DNA from: Fidelibacterota bacterium UBA7301
GTDB taxonomy: Bacteria > Fidelibacterota > Marinisomatia > Marinisomatales > TCS55
Direction of reading: 5' to 3'
Assembly: GCA_002471845.1 (NCBI GenBank)
Contig: DKQT01000026.1
Coordinates: 1 to 11,169 of the forward strand
Length of the DNA: 11,169 nucleotides
Positions 7,904 to 11,169 of this stretch are shown in pieces. The position numbers and the translations under genes were made by a program. Below the pieces are notes generated by a model. That model saw only the letters and a program-made list of their open reading frames with translations, ran no database searches and was not told the origin of the DNA. Within the stretch, counting starts at the first letter, position 1. Each line of letters starts with the position of its first letter.

Positions 7904-8550
7904 TAATTAACTCCTACTGCCTCTCTCAATCGAAATGCTTGATCAAATGTTTTGAAGATGCTGTTCTTTATAGCGGTCATTTCCTGTTTCTTTCCGAGAA
8001 TTTTCTCCATGGAGGTGATCCCATATTCAAATATGCCGCAGGGAACGATGCCCCCGAAATAGGTGAGGTCCGTATTCACATTCAGGGCAAAGCCGTGCAT
8101 GGTCACCCAACGGGAAATTCGAACTCCTTGGGCGCCGATCTTTTCGTCACCAACCCACACTCCAGTCAGGCCATCTTTGAGTTCCGCTTCAATCCCAAAA
8201 AGAGCCAATGTATCAATTATGACTTGTTCTAATGAACGCATATACCAACTGACACTTTTTTTATACCGGTGAAGATCCAAAATTGGGTAGCCCACAATTT
8301 GACCGGGACCGTGAAAGGTAATATCACCGCCCCGTTCCACATTAAAGACTTTTGCATCTTTTGGTGCCGATTGAAGCAAATGATTCTCATCCGCATTTTT
8401 ACCCAGGGTGTACACCGGTTCATGCTCCACAAATATTAATGTATCCGGCGCTTCACCCAACAACACTTGTTGGTGATAACCCTTTTGGTAATCCCAGGCG
8501 GATTGATAATCCATCCGGCCCAGGTCTAGGACTTTGATATCGTTTTTCAT
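7903..8550 (-). CDS. lipB: Octanoyltransferase (lipoate-protein ligase B)
   Basis: LipB moves octanoate from acyl carrier protein to the target lysine of lipoyl domains, the step before LipA. The 215-residue protein has the family motif RGGDITFHGPGQ at 73-84, the catalytic lysine K137 in EKIGA, and the catalytic cysteine C171 in PCGI. Length and motif order are normal. It is the first gene of the tightly overlapping run and shares a base with the E1 start (TAATG). No Shine-Dalgarno sequence precedes its ATG. Instead, the base of a long inverted repeat ends nine bases upstream, which could influence initiation. The start is supported by the N-terminal KVLDLGRMDYQSAW pattern typical of the family. 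Its natural client here is presumably the E2 encoded two genes downstream. Confidence 0.98.
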   Translation of the reverse strand: MKNDIKVLDLGRMDYQSAWDYQKGYHQQVLLGEAPDTLIFVEHEPVYTLGKNADENHLLQSAPKDAKVFNVERGGDITFHGPGQIVGYPILDLHRYKKSVSWYMRSLEQVIIDTLALFGIEAELKDGLTGVWVGDEKIGAQGVRISRWVTMHGFALNVNTDLTYFGGIVPCGIFEYGITSMEKILGKKQEMTAIKNSIFKTFDQAFRLREAVGVN

Positions 8551-8559
8551 ATTTTAAGC

Positions 8560-8622
8560 AACTTTGCAAAAGTTCCTGCCTACACCAAGGTAACGGCGGG
8601 CAAATAGAACTTTCGCAAAGTT
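8560..8622 (-). repeat. Long inverted repeat built of two AACTTTnnnAAAGTT palindromes
   Basis: Arms 8560-8575 and 8607-8622 are reverse complements at 15 of 16 positions. The single exception is G-U in minus-strand RNA, so all 16 bases can pair in the lpd-lipB transcript. Each arm is itself a palindrome: AACTTTgcaAAAGTT at 8560-8574 and AACTTTcgcAAAGTT at 8608-8622. The 31-base interior carries a further weak pairing, CCTGCC (8575-8580) with GGCGGG (8595-8600). No T-run follows, so it is not a standard terminator. It could be a dispersed REP-like intergenic repeat, a pair of operators for a dimeric regulator, or an RNA hairpin controlling lipB. Confidence 0.8.
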
Positions 8623-8623
8623 A
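8616..8623 (-). promoter_or_regulatory. Possible Bacteroidota-type -7 promoter element upstream of lipB
   Basis: TAACTTTG matches the TAnnTTTG -7 element of Bacteroidota primary-sigma promoters and lies 65 bases before the lipB ATG. No TTG is present at the expected -33 spacing, and the element forms part of the palindrome, so the match may be chance. It is listed because the operon needs a promoter near here unless it depends on read-through from lpd. Confidence 0.15.
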
Positions 8624-8642
8624 TAGTCGCAAGAATTAATTC

Positions 8643-10031
8643 TCACTGATGCACTCCCTGCCCAAAGGCATCCAAGGCCGCTTCCATTACAGCTTCTGAC
8701 AATGTTGGATGAGCATGTATGGTTGCAGCTAATTCAGTCCAAGTGGATTCTAGTGCTTTGGCAATTCCAAGTTCTGCAATCATTTCAGTTGCTTCCGGCC
8801 CAATGATATGTGCACCTAATAATTCACCATATTTTTCATCAAAAACCAGTTTTACAAAGCCAGCCGTATCTCCCGTTGCCATAGCTTTTCCACTGGCTTT
8901 GAAATCAAACTTACCAACCCTTACATCATGGCCTTTTTCCTTGGCAGCTGATTCTGTTAAGCCAAGTGAAGCCACTTGCGGTTGACAATATGTACAACCG
9001 GGAATATTAGTATAATCCACTGGAGTAGTTTCATGACCTGATGCATGTTCAGCGGCAACATGTCCTTGAGCTGAAGCAACATGAGCAAGCCATGGCGGTC
9101 CTGTTACATCACCTATAGCGTAAATATTGGGCACGGATGATTGATTAAATTTATTAATTGAAATAGCACCTTTTTCTGTTGCTACTCCTATTTCTTCTAA
9201 TCCGATATTTTCTATATTACCGGTAACACCCACAGCAACCAAGGCTACATCACCTTCAATAGTTTTTTCTTTTCCTTTTCTTTCCAAATGGACTTTTACT
9301 TTTGTCTTCAATGATTCAATATTAGATACTTTTGCATCAGTAACTAATTTAATTTTGGACTTTTTAAAATTTCTGGCCAATTCTTTTGATATTGCTTCAT
9401 CTTCAATTGGAAGTATTCTGGGAAGCATTTCAATCAAATGTACTTCGGTTCCAAATTCATTATAAAAATAAGCAAATTCAACACCGATAGCTCCTGAACC
9501 AATTATTACCATTTTTTTCGGCGGTTTTTCAAGTATCATTGCTTCCTTGGATGAAATAATACGCTTATTGTCCAATTCAATACCGGGAATTGAGAGGGGT
9601 CTACCTCCGGTTGCAATAATGATTTTATTTGCCTGTACTGTTTTCTTATTTTTTCCTTTATCAATTTCAATTGAAGTTTTAGATATCAGCTTTCCACTTC
9701 CTTCTATATGGGTAATATTATTTTTCTTCATTAGAAATGCGATACCTTTTGATAATTGATCAGAGACAGCTCTGCTTCTGGCAACTGTTGAAGGGAAATC
9801 AATTGAATATTTTGGAATTTTTATGCCATATTTTTCAGCATTCTTTATATAGTGTAATACTTCGGCATTTTTTAAAAGTGCTTTGGTTGGTATACAACCC
9901 CAATTCAAACAAATTCCACCTAATTTGTCTTTTTCAATGATAGCAACTTTTTTACCCAATTGTGCCGCGCGGATCGCCGCCACATAACCGCCGGGACCGC
10001 CTCCCAAAACTGCTATATCAAATTTTGCCAT
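8643..10031 (-). CDS. lpd: Dihydrolipoamide dehydrogenase (E3)
   Basis: E3 is the FAD-dependent disulfide oxidoreductase that reoxidises the dihydrolipoyl arm of E2 and makes NADH. The 462-residue protein has the FAD-binding GGGPGG motif at 10-15, the redox-active disulfide in CLNWGC (C41, C46), a second Rossmann motif GSGAIGVEFA in the NAD-binding domain, FAD motif YAIGDV, and the C-terminal catalytic pair H441 and E446 in HPTLSE. It is intact. AAAGGAG lies nine bases before the ATG. It is separated from lipB by 92 bases with an inverted repeat, unlike the overlapping genes downstream, so its expression may be partly independent. The base composition is odd: the interior is about 25-30% GC in hand-counted lines, while the first 70 and last 60 bases exceed 50%. 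Confidence 0.98.
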   Translation of the reverse strand: MAKFDIAVLGGGPGGYVAAIRAAQLGKKVAIIEKDKLGGICLNWGCIPTKALLKNAEVLHYIKNAEKYGIKIPKYSIDFPSTVARSRAVSDQLSKGIAFLMKKNNITHIEGSGKLISKTSIEIDKGKNKKTVQANKIIIATGGRPLSIPGIELDNKRIISSKEAMILEKPPKKMVIIGSGAIGVEFAYFYNEFGTEVHLIEMLPRILPIEDEAISKELARNFKKSKIKLVTDAKVSNIESLKTKVKVHLERKGKEKTIEGDVALVAVGVTGNIENIGLEEIGVATEKGAISINKFNQSSVPNIYAIGDVTGPPWLAHVASAQGHVAAEHASGHETTPVDYTNIPGCTYCQPQVASLGLTESAAKEKGHDVRVGKFDFKASGKAMATGDTAGFVKLVFDEKYGELLGAHIIGPEATEMIAELGIAKALESTWTELAATIHAHPTLSEAVMEAALDAFGQGVHQ

Positions 10032-10152
10032 ATTCTTTTACTCCTTTATTTATAGCCGATGATTTATCATATTCTTCTTTTTCCTTACCAGTATGTTGGG
10101 ACGTAAAGATCACTGCATAATAGGGTGGTTTTGAAGTGGTGGGAATGGCCAT
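10018..10152 (-). pseudogene. Remnant of an antibiotic-biosynthesis-monooxygenase (ABM) family gene
   Basis: A 44-codon frame begins one base after the folE stop (TAACATG) and ends 14 bases inside lpd in another frame. Residues 9-22 read PPYYAVIFTSQHTG, which resembles the start of small ABM-domain proteins, where a PPYYAVIFTS-like first strand is characteristic. The pattern fades after EEYDK (residues 26-30), and the next codons contain the lpd ribosome binding site. The family is usually about 100 residues, so roughly two thirds are missing. No continuation is found between lpd and lipB. The frame is open and sits where a coupled gene would, so a short peptide could still be made, but the domain could not fold. 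The family call rests on recall of the N-terminal motif alone. Confidence 0.5.
10041..10047 (-). promoter_or_regulatory. lpd ribosome binding site
   Basis: AAAGGAG lies nine bases before the lpd ATG and is the strongest Shine-Dalgarno sequence in the window. It fixes the lpd start and lies inside the tail of the ABM-like remnant frame. Confidence 0.75.
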
Positions 10153-10153
10153 G

Positions 10154-10723
10154 TTAGAATTGCTTCATACGAATGATGCTCAAAAATTCGGAGCGTGTTT
10201 CAGCCGAATCGCGGAATTGTCCCAACATGGCTGACGTTGTGGCAAAACTGTTCTGTTTTTCCACTCCGCGCATCTGCATACATAAATGGCGTCCTTCCAT
10301 GACTACTCCCACACCTTTAGGATCAAGGATATCCATAAGCGTTTCAGCAATCTGGGTGGTGAGACGTTCCTGCATCTGGAGTCGTTGTGCAAATGCATCC
10401 ACGATCCTGGGAATTTTGGAAAGACCAATGATTTTTTTATTGGGTAAATACCCCACATGGCAGCGGCCAAAAAACGGTATCATGTGGTGTTCACACAGGC
10501 TGAAGAATTCTATATCCCGCACTACTACTACTTCACTGCATTCTTCTTCAAATATAGCATCATTGACTATTTCCCGAACATCTACATCGTATCCCCGGGA
10601 AAAGAAATCCCAGGCTTTGGCTACACGTTCCGGTGTCTTGATGAGTCCTTCACGTGTTGGGTCTTCACCAATTTCTTCCAATAATGATTTCGTTATTTCT
10701 TTAATCTTGTCATGATCCTTCAT
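10154..10723 (-). CDS. folE: GTP cyclohydrolase I (FolE, type IA)
   Basis: FolE converts GTP to 7,8-dihydroneopterin triphosphate, the entry step to tetrahydrofolate, biopterin and 7-deazaguanine (queuosine) compounds. With the start chosen here it has 189 residues. Zinc ligands are C77 and H80 in SLCEHH and C148 in EGRHLC, with the same 71-residue spacing between cysteines as in E. coli. GRCHVGY, QERLT and MRGVEKQ are also present. An in-frame ATG exists 33 bases further upstream (10756), but the ATG at 10723 has AAGGA seven bases before it and gives the normal N-terminus MKDHDKIKEI. It overlaps the end of the YhhQ-type gene by 14 bases, which suggests co-transcription and perhaps a shared link to queuosine. 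Folate synthesis alone would also explain it. Confidence 0.97.
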   Translation of the reverse strand: MKDHDKIKEITKSLLEEIGEDPTREGLIKTPERVAKAWDFFSRGYDVDVREIVNDAIFEEECSEVVVVRDIEFFSLCEHHMIPFFGRCHVGYLPNKKIIGLSKIPRIVDAFAQRLQMQERLTTQIAETLMDILDPKGVGVVMEGRHLCMQMRGVEKQNSFATTSAMLGQFRDSAETRSEFLSIIRMKQF

Positions 10724-11169
10724 AAGCAATTCCTTCTTGGTAAGGTGCAATTTCAATTTTTCCTTTTAAGGCATGAATCACACCATAAATAATGGGAGTA
10801 TCTATGAGAGCAATAAGAACTTTAAATAAAAATCCGTTTTCCAATAAAGGCAGAAACCGGTCCCAGGCGAGCACATTGGCAAAACATAATAATAGCAGTA
10901 CTGAAGCTGTATCCACAAATTGACTTACGATTGTTGACGCATTATTCCTTAACCATAAATGTTTTCCCTTGGTTAACCGTTTCCAAAAATGAAACATACG
11001 AATATCTATGAACTGGGCAGTCAAGTACGCCACCATGGAAGCAAATACAGCAGGCCCAAATAATCCGAAAACCTTATTAAAAGTTGCAGAGTCTACTGGT
11101 GACCATTCTGTGTGCGGGAGTGAATCAGCGAAAAGAATTAAACCTATAACAAATATAGCGGCAATCAAA
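10710..11169 (-). CDS. Queuosine precursor transporter, YhhQ/VUT family (N-terminus outside the window)
   Basis: About 152 C-terminal residues of a polytopic inner-membrane protein are present. Several hydrophobic segments are visible: the first dozen residues at the edge, about 37-52, about 87-101 and about 112-130. The segment LRNNASTIVSQFVDT is typical of the VUT/YhhQ family, which imports the queuosine precursors preQ0 and preQ1. A TTG codon near the edge should not be taken as the start, since family members are usually about 220-235 residues and the frame is open to the edge. Roughly 70-80 residues are therefore missing. The last codons overlap folE by 14 bases and contain its ribosome binding site. 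FolE feeds de novo 7-deazaguanine synthesis and this transporter feeds salvage, so pairing them is plausible but does not prove a common function. Confidence 0.85.
   Translation of the reverse strand, partial: LIAAIFVIGLILFADSLPHTEWSPVDSATFNKVFGLFGPAVFASMVAYLTAQFIDIRMFHFWKRLTKGKHLWLRNNASTIVSQFVDTASVLLLLCFANVLAWDRFLPLLENGFLFKVLIALIDTPIIYGVIHALKGKIEIAPYQEGIAYEGS
10731..10735 (-). promoter_or_regulatory. folE ribosome binding site that decides the start
   Basis: AAGGA, within AGAAGGAA, lies seven bases before the ATG at 10723. The upstream in-frame ATG at 10756 would add 11 residues that overlap the transporter gene more deeply. The site favours the shorter protein. Confidence 0.65.

Noticed and set aside
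8560..8622. The inverted repeat as an lpd intrinsic terminator
   Set aside because: The hairpin is strong enough, but no T-run follows on the transcribed strand (GCTTAAAAT comes next), so classical termination is not supported.
10724..10756. The upstream in-frame ATG as folE start
   Set aside because: The ATG at 10723 has a good ribosome binding site and gives the usual N-terminus. The extra 11 residues would lie deeper inside the transporter gene.
11166..11168. TTG near the right edge as a start codon for the transporter
   Set aside because: The remaining protein would be far shorter than the family and would begin inside a membrane segment. The frame is open to the edge, so the real start lies outside the window.

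Overview
The window reads as ordinary chromosomal DNA of a Gram-negative-type bacterium, and every gene lies on the minus strand. The best taxonomic clues are the fused alpha-beta E1 of a branched-chain-type 2-oxoacid dehydrogenase, a form common in Bacteroidota and relatives, and the membrane-anchored NapB-like cytochrome c. I suggest the FCB superphylum (Bacteroidota, Marinimicrobia or a neighbour), but only weakly. There are no transposases, phage genes or CRISPR arrays, and no gene-free stretch longer than about 125 bases.

Layout in transcription order, from high to low coordinates. (1) The window opens inside a queuosine-precursor transporter gene (YhhQ/VUT family, cut by the edge), which overlaps folE (GTP cyclohydrolase I). 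One base after folE lies a 44-codon reading frame whose start resembles the N-terminus of an antibiotic-biosynthesis-monooxygenase (ABM) protein; it looks like a truncated remnant. (2) Next is lpd (E3), with a strong ribosome binding site. Its middle is strikingly AT-rich while its two ends are GC-rich. (3) A 92-base gap holds a long inverted repeat built from two copies of the palindrome AACTTTnnnAAAGTT. (4) A tightly packed operon follows: lipB, fused E1, E2, a SAM methyltransferase, lipA and a membrane-anchored dihaem cytochrome c. Each start overlaps the preceding stop (TAATG, TGATG, TGATG, TAATG, ATGA). A probable intrinsic terminator follows. (5) lon comes next with its own leader, then a tRNA-Val(UAC) running off the left edge.

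The central genes work together. E1 decarboxylates a 2-oxoacid (probably branched-chain), E2 carries the acyl group on its lipoyl arm, and Lpd reoxidises that arm to give NADH. LipB attaches octanoate to E2, and LipA inserts the two sulfurs. Complex and lipoylation enzymes are therefore co-expressed. Two operon members have no obvious part in this: the methyltransferase and the NapB-like cytochrome. They are the main functional puzzles.

I found no clear new defence or mobile system. The most interesting points are the cytochrome and methyltransferase locked into the lipoate operon, the lpd composition mosaic, the ABM remnant, and the double-palindrome hairpin at the lipB start.
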